From Natranaerofaba carboxydovora (GTDB taxonomy: Bacteria > Bacillota > Natranaerobiia > Natranaerobiales > Natranaerofabaceae), in contig NZ_CP054394.1 in the NCBI RefSeq assembly GCF_022539405.1, positions 1,930,501 to 1,994,500 of the forward strand: a stretch of DNA of 64,000 nucleotides, given 5' to 3'. Below are positions 1-8,238 of the stretch, in pieces. The notes below the pieces were generated by a model. That model searched no databases, was not told the DNA's origin, and saw nothing but the letters and a program-made list of their open reading frames with translations. The translations under genes were made by a program, and so were the position numbers. The first letter of the stretch is position 1; each line of letters opens with the position of its first letter.

Positions 1-19
1 CGATAATTTATAAAAAAAT

Positions 20-60
20 GGGCTTTCATCCCACGATTTAAAACCGTGGGCTTTTCGCCC
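20..60. repeat. Subterminal hairpin resembling an IS200/IS605-type end
   Basis: CCCACG at 30-35 pairs with CGTGGG at 45-50, and an outer GGGC (20-23) pairs with GCCC (57-60). The loop and flanks (TTTCATCCCACG, CGTGGGCTTTTCGCCC) resemble the palindromes at ends of IS200/IS605 or TnpB-type elements and the 3' hairpin of their guide RNAs. No tnpA or tnpB gene lies to the right, so it is either a remnant or the end of an element outside the window. Confidence 0.4.
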
Positions 61-287
61 TTGTACTGTAATAATGGATATAGGGAGTTTTCGTATATGG
101 GATATTAATTCCGGCAAGTGATATCCCAAAAAAATTACTACAGCTAATAGAAAAGTACTTTTTACGTTTTATTTTTTTACTACATATTTAGCAATTTTAA
201 AGCAGGAATAAAGTGAATAAGCTAGAATTATTTATAAACACATAAATTTTTTAATCCTTTTAGGTCTTTTATAAATTTAATATCGAA

Positions 288-480
288 GAGTTAGGTGCCT
301 TTATTAATAAGGTTAAAAGGGAATCAGGTGAGAATCCTGAGCGGTCCCGCCACTGTAAGGGTAAGGTTATTTTCAGTATGCCACTGGAGTATCACTCTGG
401 GAAGGCCGAATCTAACCAATGATCCCAAGCCAGGAGACCTGCCTAACTAGCGTTCACCGCAGAACTACGAAGGATGGGGA
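288..480 (+). ncRNA. Cobalamin riboswitch
   Basis: The conserved cobalamin-aptamer core is readable: a GGGAATCAGGTG block, then GCGGTCCCGCCACTGTAA, and a GCCAGGAGACCTGCC block at about 430-443. An outer helix pairs GTTAGG (290-295) with CCTAAC (442-447). An AT-rich hairpin (493-500 with 513-520) and a rho-independent terminator (529-552) follow as the expression platform. The next gene on this strand is pssA, about 170 bp past the terminator and behind its own promoter, so no cobalamin-related target is present. Confidence 0.92.
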
Positions 481-528
481 GGTGACTATATTCTATTTTA
501 CTTGCTATATTATAAAATAGATAATACT

Positions 529-552
529 AACTCCCTGTCAGGGGAGTTTTTT
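529..552 (+). terminator. Terminator of the cobalamin riboswitch
   Basis: AACTCCC (529-535) pairs with GGGAGTT (542-548), followed by a run of T. It is placed as the expression platform of the aptamer just upstream. Confidence 0.85.
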
Positions 553-554
553 TC

Positions 555-620
555 TTGACAAATTCTTTTAAGATAGAATACAATTGAAATAGTAACTGTT
601 TGAGAACGATTTTCAATCTC
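555..620 (+). promoter_or_regulatory. Promoter with overlapping Fur-like box upstream of pssA
   Basis: TTGACA at 555-560 and TACAAT at 579-584 are 18 bp apart. About 18 bp after the -10 element lies GAGAACGATTTTCAATCTC (602-620), which has TGAGA/TCTCA symmetry and matches about 13 of 19 positions of the classical Fur consensus. The promoter is likely; the Fur assignment is weak. The leader to pssA is more than 100 bases long. Confidence 0.45.
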
Positions 621-724
621 ATGTGGTTTTTAGCATATATACATCTCTAATAGTTTAAATTCATTAGTTATTTACTTAACAATTATTGTATATAAAAAGA
701 AATACATATTAAATATTTTGGTGG

Positions 725-1471
725 GTGATTAAAATTAAAAAGCTAACACTACACGATGCGAAAAATATTATAGTAAGAAATATCCCCTCGGTTATTACTT
801 TAAGCAATCTAGTATTAGGCTTTTTCTCTATAATATTTACAATAAATTCTCAATATAAAGTTACATTGACATTAATTATTATATGTATGTTCTTAGACTT
901 TCTAGATGGCAAAGTAGCAAGGATTCTTGGAGTATCTAGCTCTTTTGGCAAAGAATTAGACTCTTTAAGTGATGTTGTTTCATTTGGTGTAGCACCAGCT
1001 GTATTTACATACACTATCCTCCCTTATAATGCGTATTGGGTTTCTTTAATACTAGCGATTTATTTAATATGTGGCGTATGTAGATTAGCTAGATTTAATG
1101 TAAGCAGCAACAACAATTCTAATTTTAGTGGTTTTCCAATCACCACAGCCGGAGGATTATTAGCTTTATTAAGTTTTTATTATGCGGTTTTCCCTCCATC
1201 TATTTTCTTTATGATAGTAATAGCCTTGTCTATATCAATGGTAAGCAGAATACCTTTTTTTAGTGTAAAAAAAAGTAAAAGTCATAATGCAAACTTAAGA
1301 TATTCAAAATGGTTTAGCTTGCTTTTAGTGAGTTTATTTGGAGTTATTGTACTAATCTATCCTTTTGTTATGGCAATAACTTTAATCTTATACTACTTAA
1401 GCGGTCTAACATTGATATTAAATCATTTTCAACCTACAAATCTAAACTCTCAAATTAAATTTAAGCGGTAA
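725..1471 (+). CDS. pssA: CDP-diacylglycerol--serine O-phosphatidyltransferase
   Basis: Makes phosphatidylserine from CDP-diacylglycerol and serine in the membrane, the first step toward phosphatidylethanolamine. The CDP-alcohol phosphotransferase signature is complete and correctly spaced: D58, D61-G62, A65-R66, G75, D79, D83. The remainder is six or more hydrophobic helices; 248 residues is normal for the family. The GTG start at 725 sits close to a GGTGG-type ribosome site, so the exact start is uncertain. No psd gene is next to it. The upstream DNA holds a cobalamin riboswitch and a Fur-like box whose link to this gene is unclear. Confidence 0.9.
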   Translation: MIKIKKLTLHDAKNIIVRNIPSVITLSNLVLGFFSIIFTINSQYKVTLTLIIICMFLDFLDGKVARILGVSSSFGKELDSLSDVVSFGVAPAVFTYTILPYNAYWVSLILAIYLICGVCRLARFNVSSNNNSNFSGFPITTAGGLLALLSFYYAVFPPSIFFMIVIALSISMVSRIPFFSVKKSKSHNANLRYSKWFSLLLVSLFGVIVLIYPFVMAITLILYYLSGLTLILNHFQPTNLNSQIKFKR

Positions 1472-1511
1472 ATAACAGGTATATTAATAGCCATCTAATA
1501 GCCTTTATTAC

Positions 1512-1550
1512 TAAAAAATAGGCCTCCCTTTAACTAACAAAGAGAGGCCT
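1512..1550. terminator. Bidirectional terminator between pssA and rubrerythrin
   Basis: AGGCCTC (1520-1526) pairs with GAGGCCT (1544-1550). On the minus strand the stem is followed by ATTTTTTA, so it most clearly ends the rubrerythrin transcript. Confidence 0.75.
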
Positions 1551-1588
1551 TAACTTAATTGAAATCCCTATTTTGCAATATTTAATCT

Positions 1589-2161
1589 CTACCAGTTGTA
1601 ATCTCTCATCTCAAAGAACTTTTGTGGGTGATCACAAGCAGGGCATACTTGTGGAGCCTTCTTCCCTGTAATGTTAAAACCACAATTTCTACATCTCCAT
1701 GTTACTTCTTCAGGCTTTTCATACACTTTATTCTCTTTCAAGTTATTAAGCAAACCTAAAAACCTTTCTTCATGGTACTTTTCAGCAATTGCTATATTTT
1801 CAAACACTGAAGCAATCTCTTTAAACCCTTCTTCTTTGGCAACTTCTGCAAATTCAGGGTACATTTCGGCGTGCTCGTGGTTTTCACCATTAGCTGATTC
1901 TTTCAAGTTCTCTTCTGTAGTGCCAATAATTCCGGCAGGGAAGTAAGCTTGTATCTCTGCTTCGCCACCTTCTAAAAACTTAAATAATCGCTTAGCATGT
2001 GCTCTTTCATGTTTTGCTGTTTCTTCAAAAACAGCTGCAATCTGCTCGTATCCTTCTTTACTTGCTTGACTGGCATAATAATCATAACGATTTCTCGCTT
2101 GAGATTCTCCAGCAAAAGCGGTTAACAAATTCTTTTCTGTTTTTGTACCTTTAATAGACAT
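1589..2161 (-). CDS. rbr: Rubrerythrin
   Basis: Cytoplasmic non-haem iron peroxidase that protects anaerobes from hydrogen peroxide. An N-terminal ferritin-like four-helix domain (about residues 1-140) carries the paired E...ExxH di-iron motifs (FEETAKHERAH and FENIAIAEKYHEE). A C-terminal rubredoxin domain has two CxxC pairs (CRNC and CPAC) binding one iron. Length (190 aa) is typical. The ATG follows a GGAGAGGTG ribosome site. It is a single gene with its own terminator, consistent with an oxygen-sensitive host. Confidence 0.96.
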   Translation of the reverse strand: MSIKGTKTEKNLLTAFAGESQARNRYDYYASQASKEGYEQIAAVFEETAKHERAHAKRLFKFLEGGEAEIQAYFPAGIIGTTEENLKESANGENHEHAEMYPEFAEVAKEEGFKEIASVFENIAIAEKYHEERFLGLLNNLKENKVYEKPEEVTWRCRNCGFNITGKKAPQVCPACDHPQKFFEMRDYNW

Positions 2162-2293
2162 AAGTTTTCACCTCTCCCTTTCACGTACTAGTATTTTCAC
2201 TTAATATATATTTGATATTTTTAATATAAAATCCTTGTTCACTCCATCACTTTTTTGAATTAAATTTTAAAATTTTGTTTTAATTTATTAAAT

Positions 2294-2326
2294 CTTAATT
2301 TTCTCTTAACATTTTTGTGAGATAAT
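2294..2326 (+). promoter_or_regulatory. PhoP box and -10 element of phoPR
   Basis: CTTAATT (2294-2300) and CTTAACA (2305-2311) repeat at 11-bp spacing. A GATAAT -10 element begins at 2321, the same distance from the last repeat as in front of pstS. This points to autoregulation of phoPR by phosphorylated PhoP. Confidence 0.6.
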
Positions 2327-2382
2327 AAATAAAAACCGGTATTTCAAATTAAATAACTAATTTTAAGAAAGAGTGATAAAAA

Positions 2383-3150
2383 TTGTCAGAAAAAATTCTT
2401 TTAGTCGAAGATGATAAGCACATAGCAAGGCTAGTCACCTATAATTTAGAAAAAGAAGGCTATCAAGTAACTCATGAGATCCGTGGAGACAAAGCTATAG
2501 AACTATTATATCAAAATGACTTTGATCTTGTAGTTTTAGATATAATGCTCCCCGGGATAAGTGGTCTTGACTTTTGCCGTAAGGCAAGAGAGTATAAAAA
2601 AGAACCATACCTGCCAATTATTATGCTTACAGCCAAAAATGAAGAAACTGATAAAATAGTCGGGCTTGAGATGGGTGCAAATGATTATGTCACAAAACCC
2701 TTTAGTCCAAAAGAATTAACAGCACGCGTCAAAGCTCAACTAAGAAGCAAATTTCATATTAATGCTATAGAAAACGAGACATCATCCAAGGCAAAAACAG
2801 GCAAAGAAAAAAGTGAAAATGAATCTAGTTCAGAAATCAATAATGATGAAATAATCGTTGGCTCACTAATATTAAACCCCAAAAAATACAGGGCCAAAAT
2901 TGCTAATATCCTTTTAAACTTAACTCCAAAAGAATTTGAGCTGCTAATGTTGTTAGCAACTAGCCCTGGACAGGTATTCACAAGAGATCTATTGTTAGAA
3001 AAAATATGGGGTTTTGATTATGAAGGTGATACTAGAACAGTCGATGTTCATATACGACATATACGTCAAAAGATACAAGAAACCGGATATAATAAGGTGA
3101 TCATTGAAACAGTAAGAGGTGTGGGATATAGACTAAAAGAACCAGAATAA
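2383..3150 (+). CDS. phoP: Phosphate-regulon response regulator, OmpR family
   Basis: DNA-binding response regulator of the phosphate-starvation system. The receiver domain (1-120) has the acidic pocket at residues 9-11 (ED-D), phosphoacceptor D53 (VVLDIMLPG) and the TAK motif. The C-terminal winged helix (about 155-255) includes RTVDVHIRHIRQKI and the RGVGYR wing. Between them lies an unusually long hydrophilic Lys/Glu/Ser linker (about 128-152). The TTG start at 2383 follows an AAGAAAGAG ribosome site. It lies 34 bp from phoR and just before the pst operon, which fixes the assignment. A PhoP-box pair precedes it. Confidence 0.93.
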   Translation: MSEKILLVEDDKHIARLVTYNLEKEGYQVTHEIRGDKAIELLYQNDFDLVVLDIMLPGISGLDFCRKAREYKKEPYLPIIMLTAKNEETDKIVGLEMGANDYVTKPFSPKELTARVKAQLRSKFHINAIENETSSKAKTGKEKSENESSSEINNDEIIVGSLILNPKKYRAKIANILLNLTPKEFELLMLLATSPGQVFTRDLLLEKIWGFDYEGDTRTVDVHIRHIRQKIQETGYNKVIIETVRGVGYRLKEPE

Positions 3151-3184
3151 TGAAATGGAGTTTCAATGAATTGGAGTTTTTATA

Positions 3185-4981
3185 ATGAAGATATTTAATT
3201 CGATTAAAGGTAAAATAAACACTGCATTTATTTTTTTACTTGTACTTTCTTTAGTTTTTGTTGCAGCTTATTTGTTTTATTATTTTAATAATTTTTATAT
3301 GGACAATCTAGAGCACCAGTTGACACAAAAAGCTCGTATGATAACTGTAAGTATTAAAGATGATTTGGAAAATAAAGAAGGTTTGCAGCAGTACGTGCTT
3401 GACTTAAAAGATAAAACTGATGATTTTAGGTTTACTATAATTAGAAATGATGGTTTGGTACTTGCCGAATCCGAAACTGCCCCAGAATTAACTGACAACC
3501 ATATAGATAGACCAGAAGTAAAAGACGTCTTAGATGGTAAAATTGGTGTTAATATAAGATATTCTAATACATTAAATAAAGATTTGTTGTATGTGGCCCA
3601 TCCTGTCTCCTCCCCTGATAGTGACGAGATAGACGCTATATCTAGAGTCGCAATTCCTCTAGAACAGATCCAAGAAGCAAGGTTTAACATGGCTTTGTTT
3701 ATTACATCTTCAGTTCTTTTCACATTATTTGTCGCCTGGATCTTTGGAACTCTTATTTCCCGTAATATAACACATCCTCTTGATAGCTTGACCAAATGGA
3801 GCAAACAGCTTGCAAAAGGTGATTTTTCCCATGAGTTCCCTGTCAAATCTAAGGATGAAGTGGGACAACTAGCACATCATTTTCATGAAATGAAAGTTAA
3901 TCTTTCAGAATTAATGGACTCTTTGACAGAAGAAAAAAATAAATTAGCAGTATTGTTAAATTACATGCCAGATGGTGTTATAGGTGTAGATACTGACAAA
4001 AATATAACTTTGATTAATCCGGCTGCTAAAAATCTTTTTAGAATTAAAGGTGATTTGTTAAATAGACCTTTGATATCTGTAACTAGAAACTACACTTTAT
4101 ATAATAACCTTCAAAAAGTCTTAACAGAAAACATTCAAGTTAGTCAGAAAATCATTTTAGATAATAAAGTGTTAAGAGTATACATTACTCCTTTTCATCC
4201 AAAAAGTAATACACCTGGCGGTGCAGTAATTATACTACAAAACATCACTGATCTTACAAAATTAGAACAGGTCAGAAAAGAGTTTATAAGTAATATCAGC
4301 CATGAATTGAAAACTCCACTTACTTCAGTTCAGGGATTTATAGAAACACTGCATGAAGAATTCCCAGAAGATAACCATCAGCATAAGGAGTTTTTGGATA
4401 TTATTAAAGAAGAAACCAGAAGAATGAAGAGACTAATAGATGACTTGACAATTTTGTCAAAATTAGAAACCAAACCAGGCTTTGTTCAGCCTGCCAAAGA
4501 AGAACTAAATTCTTTGATTAAACGCATAATCTCTCTAGCAAAAGAAAGATGGACAAAACACAATTACAAAATCAAAAGCACTTTGCCATCTAAAGAAGTA
4601 ACTGTATTAATGGATAAGGATAAAATCCAACAAGCATTGACTAATTTGATTGATAATGCAGCCAAGCATAACCCTTCAGACACTACCGTTACTTTAAAAA
4701 CTGAGTTAAATAAAAACCGAACTCATGTAAAAATCTCTGTTGAAGATGATGGAATGGGCATTCCAGAAGAAGAACTTCCTAGGATCTTCGAACGTTTTTA
4801 CAGATTGGAAAAATCCCGTTATAAAGATGACCTATTTGGAGATATAGAAAGAAGTCACAGCGGGACTGGTCTTGGGTTATCAATTGCAAAACATATAATT
4901 GAAGCACACAATTCTTCTTTGGAAGTTAAAAGCCAGATTGGCAAAGGGACAGAGTTTTATTTTTATTTGGAAATTAGTTAA
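3185..4981 (+). CDS. phoR: Phosphate-regulon sensor histidine kinase
   Basis: Membrane histidine kinase that phosphorylates PhoP when phosphate is scarce. Order of parts: TM1 (about 12-34), extracytoplasmic sensor (35-165), TM2 (about 172-192), HAMP, PAS domain (about 255-350), HisKA with SHELKTPLTSV (phosphoacceptor H373), and HATPase with an N box (NLIDNAAKH) and G boxes (DDGMGIPEEE, GTGLGLSIAKH). This is the full PhoR layout of Bacillota (598 aa). It is co-transcribed with phoP, and PstB/PhoU encoded downstream would feed transport status into it. The gene is followed by a long palindromic repeat rather than a simple terminator. Confidence 0.93.
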   Translation: MKIFNSIKGKINTAFIFLLVLSLVFVAAYLFYYFNNFYMDNLEHQLTQKARMITVSIKDDLENKEGLQQYVLDLKDKTDDFRFTIIRNDGLVLAESETAPELTDNHIDRPEVKDVLDGKIGVNIRYSNTLNKDLLYVAHPVSSPDSDEIDAISRVAIPLEQIQEARFNMALFITSSVLFTLFVAWIFGTLISRNITHPLDSLTKWSKQLAKGDFSHEFPVKSKDEVGQLAHHFHEMKVNLSELMDSLTEEKNKLAVLLNYMPDGVIGVDTDKNITLINPAAKNLFRIKGDLLNRPLISVTRNYTLYNNLQKVLTENIQVSQKIILDNKVLRVYITPFHPKSNTPGGAVIILQNITDLTKLEQVRKEFISNISHELKTPLTSVQGFIETLHEEFPEDNHQHKEFLDIIKEETRRMKRLIDDLTILSKLETKPGFVQPAKEELNSLIKRIISLAKERWTKHNYKIKSTLPSKEVTVLMDKDKIQQALTNLIDNAAKHNPSDTTVTLKTELNKNRTHVKISVEDDGMGIPEEELPRIFERFYRLEKSRYKDDLFGDIERSHSGTGLGLSIAKHIIEAHNSSLEVKSQIGKGTEFYFYLEIS

Positions 4982-4987
4982 TAAAAA

Positions 4988-5219
4988 ACATTGATTCTGG
5001 AGCAATAAGTCATATGAACAAAGTTTTGTTTTTAATTGCAATACATCTTGATGAAAAAGCAGGAGAAATAAGGCCTAATGACAGGAAGTCATTAGCTAAT
5101 TGAACTCAGGATGAGTTCCTTAATTAGGGAGCCTTATTTCGACTGTTGACGAATCTTAGATGTATCAATTAAAAACACTTTTCTTATGTGAATAGACTTT
5201 TTGCTCCAGAATCAATATT
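4988..5219. repeat. Long palindromic element with a three-way-junction core (copy A)
   Basis: Outer arms TTGATTCTGGAGCAA (4991-5005) and TTGCTCCAGAATCAA (5201-5215) are perfect 15-bp complements. Inside them a core (about 5050-5152) folds as a three-way junction: outer helix AAATAAGGC/GCCTTATTT (5066-5074 with 5131-5139), hairpin CTAATGAC/GTCATTAG (5075-5095) and hairpin GAACTC/GAGTTC (5102-5118). The core recurs at 31249-31347 inside different arms. The right end, ATGTGAATAGACTTTTTG (5186-5203), recurs at 16806-16823. No protein is encoded, so it is probably a non-autonomous mobile repeat sitting in the phoR terminator. Confidence 0.75.
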
Positions 5220-5224
5220 TTGTT

Positions 5225-5279
5225 CTTAACACAAACTTAACAAAAGCTTAATTCTTCCATAACAACCCTCCTTTATTAT
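5225..5279 (+). promoter_or_regulatory. PhoP boxes and -10 element of the pst operon
   Basis: Four repeats lie exactly 11 bp apart: CTTAACA (5225-5231), CTTAACA (5236-5242), CTTAATT (5247-5253) and CATAACA (5258-5264). A TATTAT -10 element is at 5274-5279. This matches the direct-repeat PhoP box of Bacillota, placing PhoP on one face of the DNA upstream of the -10. Confidence 0.85.
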
Positions 5280-5310
5280 ATAGACAAACAATAAAGAGGA
5301 GGGTTTTTTG

Positions 5311-6228
5311 ATGAAAAAAATTTTAGCAGCGCTTATAGGTGTTTTCATTTTAGTTATTGGTGGAGTTACAGCCGGATGTGGTGGTAGCGGCGATGCAGGT
5401 AGTGGTGACAAAAGAGATACTATGGTCGAAATCCAGGGTTCAGACACAATGGTTAACCTAAATCAAAACTGGGCAGAAAATTACATGGACGAAAATCCAG
5501 AAAAATATATCTCAGTTACAGGAGGAGGCTCAGGAACTGGGATAGCTTCTCTAATAAACGATGATGTTGATATCGCTGGTTCTTCAAGAGATATGACAGA
5601 AGAAGAGATTGGTGATGCAAGAGAAAATGATGTAGATGTATATGAATTTTTGGTAGCACAGGACGGCCTTGCCGTAGGAGTACATGAAGATAATCCTGTA
5701 GAAGACTTAACCTTTGCAGAGTTAAAAGAAATATTTACCGGTACAGTAACTGACTGGTCAGATTTTGGATGGGATGAAGGTGGAGAGATTACTGTTTATA
5801 GTCGTCAGAGCAATTCAGGTACCTACGTTTATTTTAACGAAAACGTTATGGACGGGGAAGACTGGGCAGATGATGCACAATTCATGTCAGGTTCCTCAGC
5901 CATAAATGATGCTCTAAATGAGGATAAATCTGGTATTGGTTATTATGGGGTAGGTTATGTAGATGGTGTAAAAGCAATTAACGTAGCTTATGATGAGGAC
6001 TCTGATTACTACACACCTTTAGATGCAGAAAACATAAATGAAGGTAATTATCCAATAGCAAGACCCCTCTACTTCTACACCAATGGAGTTCCTGAAGGTA
6101 GTGTGAAAGAATTTCTTGATTTTGTATTATCAGATAGAGGCCAGGAGTTAGTTGTTGATGCTGGTTTTTATCAGATGACTCCAGAGATGCATGAGGTTAA
6201 CGAAGAACTTTTCGATGAAATATATTAG
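5311..6228 (+). CDS. pstS: Phosphate ABC transporter substrate-binding lipoprotein
   Basis: Binds phosphate outside the membrane for the PstSCAB importer. The N-terminus is a lipoprotein signal: KK, hydrophobic stretch, then VTAGC with lipidated C23. The mature protein keeps the phosphate-binding PBP-like fold with the SDTM, GGGSGTG and SGTY elements. It is strongly acidic (many DED runs), typical of an exported halophile protein. An in-frame TTG at 5308 exists, but the ATG at 5311 is 7 bp from AGAGGAGGG and is preferred. PhoP boxes lie directly upstream. A 15-bp hairpin separates it from pstC. Confidence 0.95.
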   Translation: MKKILAALIGVFILVIGGVTAGCGGSGDAGSGDKRDTMVEIQGSDTMVNLNQNWAENYMDENPEKYISVTGGGSGTGIASLINDDVDIAGSSRDMTEEEIGDARENDVDVYEFLVAQDGLAVGVHEDNPVEDLTFAELKEIFTGTVTDWSDFGWDEGGEITVYSRQSNSGTYVYFNENVMDGEDWADDAQFMSGSSAINDALNEDKSGIGYYGVGYVDGVKAINVAYDEDSDYYTPLDAENINEGNYPIARPLYFYTNGVPEGSVKEFLDFVLSDRGQELVVDAGFYQMTPEMHEVNEELFDEIY

Positions 6229-6305
6229 GCTGCTCAATATTAACTAACAATAACGGCTATTGTATTAAAGCTACTATTGTATTAACAAAACCATATTACA
6301 TTAAT

Positions 6306-6346
6306 TTCAACAGAGCAATAATTTATTTTAATATTGCTCTGTTGAA
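6306..6346 (+). other. Intercistronic mRNA hairpin between pstS and pstC
   Basis: TTCAACAGAGCAATA (6306-6320) pairs perfectly with TATTGCTCTGTTGAA (6332-6346). There is no T run after it, so it is more likely a 3'-end stabiliser or partial attenuator, raising the binding protein over the permease, than a true terminator. Confidence 0.65.
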
Positions 6347-6377
6347 GCTGTGTGATCTCTTATGGAGGTGAAAGTGT

Positions 6378-7295
6378 TTGAAAAGCACAAAAACATTAAG
6401 GATTAAAAATTCATTGATAAGATTATATTTTACAATAAATGGTGCGCTGGCAATCATTATACTCTTAATGATATTTTTCTTTCTGCTAAACGAAGGATAC
6501 CCAGCAATTAAAGAAATAGGTCTTGGAGAATTTTTGTTCAAATCTAGGTGGATGCCAAGTTCAGGGGACCCCGGGTATGGAACCCTTGCTTTAATATTAA
6601 GTACATTAATTGTTGCATTTGGAGCAATGGTTATAAGTATCCCCTGGGGGATAGTAACTGCAGGATATATCTCTGAAATAGCCCCCAAAAAAATACAGGA
6701 AATTCTAAAAACCACTATTGAGACATTAGCTGTTTTTCCTTCAGTTGTTCTAGGTTTTATCGCTTTGACTACCGTTGCGCCTTTAGTTGCCAGGATATTT
6801 GGTCTATCAAATGGTTTGACTGCTCTTACTGGCTCTATAATGTTAAGCGTTATGGCCCTTCCCACAATAATTAGTATCTCTGAAGATGCACTAAACTCAG
6901 TCCCTAAAGAGTATAAAGAAGCAGCAATAGCAATGGGGGCAACAAGATGGGAAGTTCTAAAAAAAGTAACTTATCCTTCTGCATCATCAGGGATACTTGC
7001 AGCAGTAATGCTCGGTTTTGGCAGGGCTATTGGGGAAACCATGACCGTACTAATGGCAACAGGTAACTCTTTAGCTATGCCTATGACAGATATTCATGGC
7101 ATACCATTTCCTGACTTTTTGACTTCTGTACGAACTCTGACAGCTACAATAGCTATAGAAGGTTCCGATGTTCCCTGGGGAAGCATTCATTACCACTCAC
7201 TTTTTGTTGTAGGGGCAATTTTATTTGTTTTAACATTTATAATCAACCTGATAGCTGATTTAGCTATAAATAGATTCAAAGGAGGGAATGGCTAA
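6378..7295 (+). CDS. pstC: Phosphate ABC transporter permease PstC
   Basis: One of two membrane subunits of the phosphate importer. It shows about six membrane helices and the BPD_transp_1 EAA loop (EAAIAMGATRWEVLKKVTYP, about residues 177-196), which docks on PstB, followed by GRAIGETMTV. Length 305 aa is typical. The TTG start at 6378 is 9 bp after GGAGG. Its stop codon touches the pstA ATG, so the two permeases are translationally coupled. Confidence 0.95.
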   Translation: MKSTKTLRIKNSLIRLYFTINGALAIIILLMIFFFLLNEGYPAIKEIGLGEFLFKSRWMPSSGDPGYGTLALILSTLIVAFGAMVISIPWGIVTAGYISEIAPKKIQEILKTTIETLAVFPSVVLGFIALTTVAPLVARIFGLSNGLTALTGSIMLSVMALPTIISISEDALNSVPKEYKEAAIAMGATRWEVLKKVTYPSASSGILAAVMLGFGRAIGETMTVLMATGNSLAMPMTDIHGIPFPDFLTSVRTLTATIAIEGSDVPWGSIHYHSLFVVGAILFVLTFIINLIADLAINRFKGGNG

Positions 7296-8225
7296 ATGGC
7301 TAATCTATCAAAAAAGAAATATTCAAAAAATATTTCACAAATCACCCATTCCCTTGAGACTCACAGGCAATTTGCCAAAAAAAATATCAAAGAAAAAATA
7401 AACTTTGGCATTTTTGCTTTTGTTGCCTCTTCGGCTGTATTAACAGTTTTAGTTTTGCTTGGCATCCTCGTTAAAGGTGGCTCCGGAGTTATATCTATCG
7501 AATTTATAACACAAATGCCTATGTCACAAATGACTGAGGGTGGAATCTACTCAGCAATAATGGGCACTGTTTATCTATCTTTGTTGACATTATTATTTTC
7601 ACTTCCTCTAGGTGTTGGTGCTGCAATTTATCTACATGAATGGGCTGGCAAAGGTTTTTTTGTTAGACTTATCAGGCTTAGCATTAGAAACTTAGCCGGA
7701 GTTCCTTCTATTGTATACGGACTTTTTGGCCTTGGAATTTTTGCTGCAACTATTGGCTTTGGCACTTCACTATTATCAGCTTCTTTAACTCTTGCTTTGA
7801 TGTCCCTTCCAATAATCATAACTGCAAGTGAAGAAGCCTTAAAAGCCGTACCTCAAGAATTCAGAGAGGCATCTATAGCTCTTGGAGCTACCAGATGGGA
7901 AACTATTAGATATCAGGTTTTGCCTTATGCACTACCAGGGATAGCTACAGGCAGTATTTTGAGCATTGCAAGGGCTGCAGGCGAAACAGCTCCTATTATT
8001 TTGACAGGTGCCGCTTATTTTCTGCCATATTTGCCGGGTAGTTTGTTTGATCGGTTTATGGCGCTTCCCTATCATTTGTATATTCTTTCGACCCAGCACA
8101 GTCAAACAGCTGTTGTAAGACCTCTTGCATATGGCACAGCACTGGTTCTAATAGCTATAGTACTTTTAGTTAACGCTGTCGCAATATACATCAGATACAG
8201 ATCAAGAAAAAATAAACTCTGGTAA
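7296..8225 (+). CDS. pstA: Phosphate ABC transporter permease PstA
   Basis: Second membrane subunit of the phosphate importer. After a basic cytoplasmic N-terminus of about 40 residues come six helices. The EAA loop reads EASIALGATRWETIRYQVLP (about 192-211), followed by ARAAGETAPI, the PstA signature. The ATG begins immediately after the pstC stop, with its ribosome site (AAAGGAGGG) inside pstC. Confidence 0.95.
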   Translation: MANLSKKKYSKNISQITHSLETHRQFAKKNIKEKINFGIFAFVASSAVLTVLVLLGILVKGGSGVISIEFITQMPMSQMTEGGIYSAIMGTVYLSLLTLLFSLPLGVGAAIYLHEWAGKGFFVRLIRLSIRNLAGVPSIVYGLFGLGIFAATIGFGTSLLSASLTLALMSLPIIITASEEALKAVPQEFREASIALGATRWETIRYQVLPYALPGIATGSILSIARAAGETAPIILTGAAYFLPYLPGSLFDRFMALPYHLYILSTQHSQTAVVRPLAYGTALVLIAIVLLVNAVAIYIRYRSRKNKLW

Positions 8226-8238
8226 GGAGTGAAATGTA

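Noticed and set aside
1671-1946. 91-codon ORF opposite rubrerythrin
   Set aside because: Antisense shadow of a gene with complete domain evidence.
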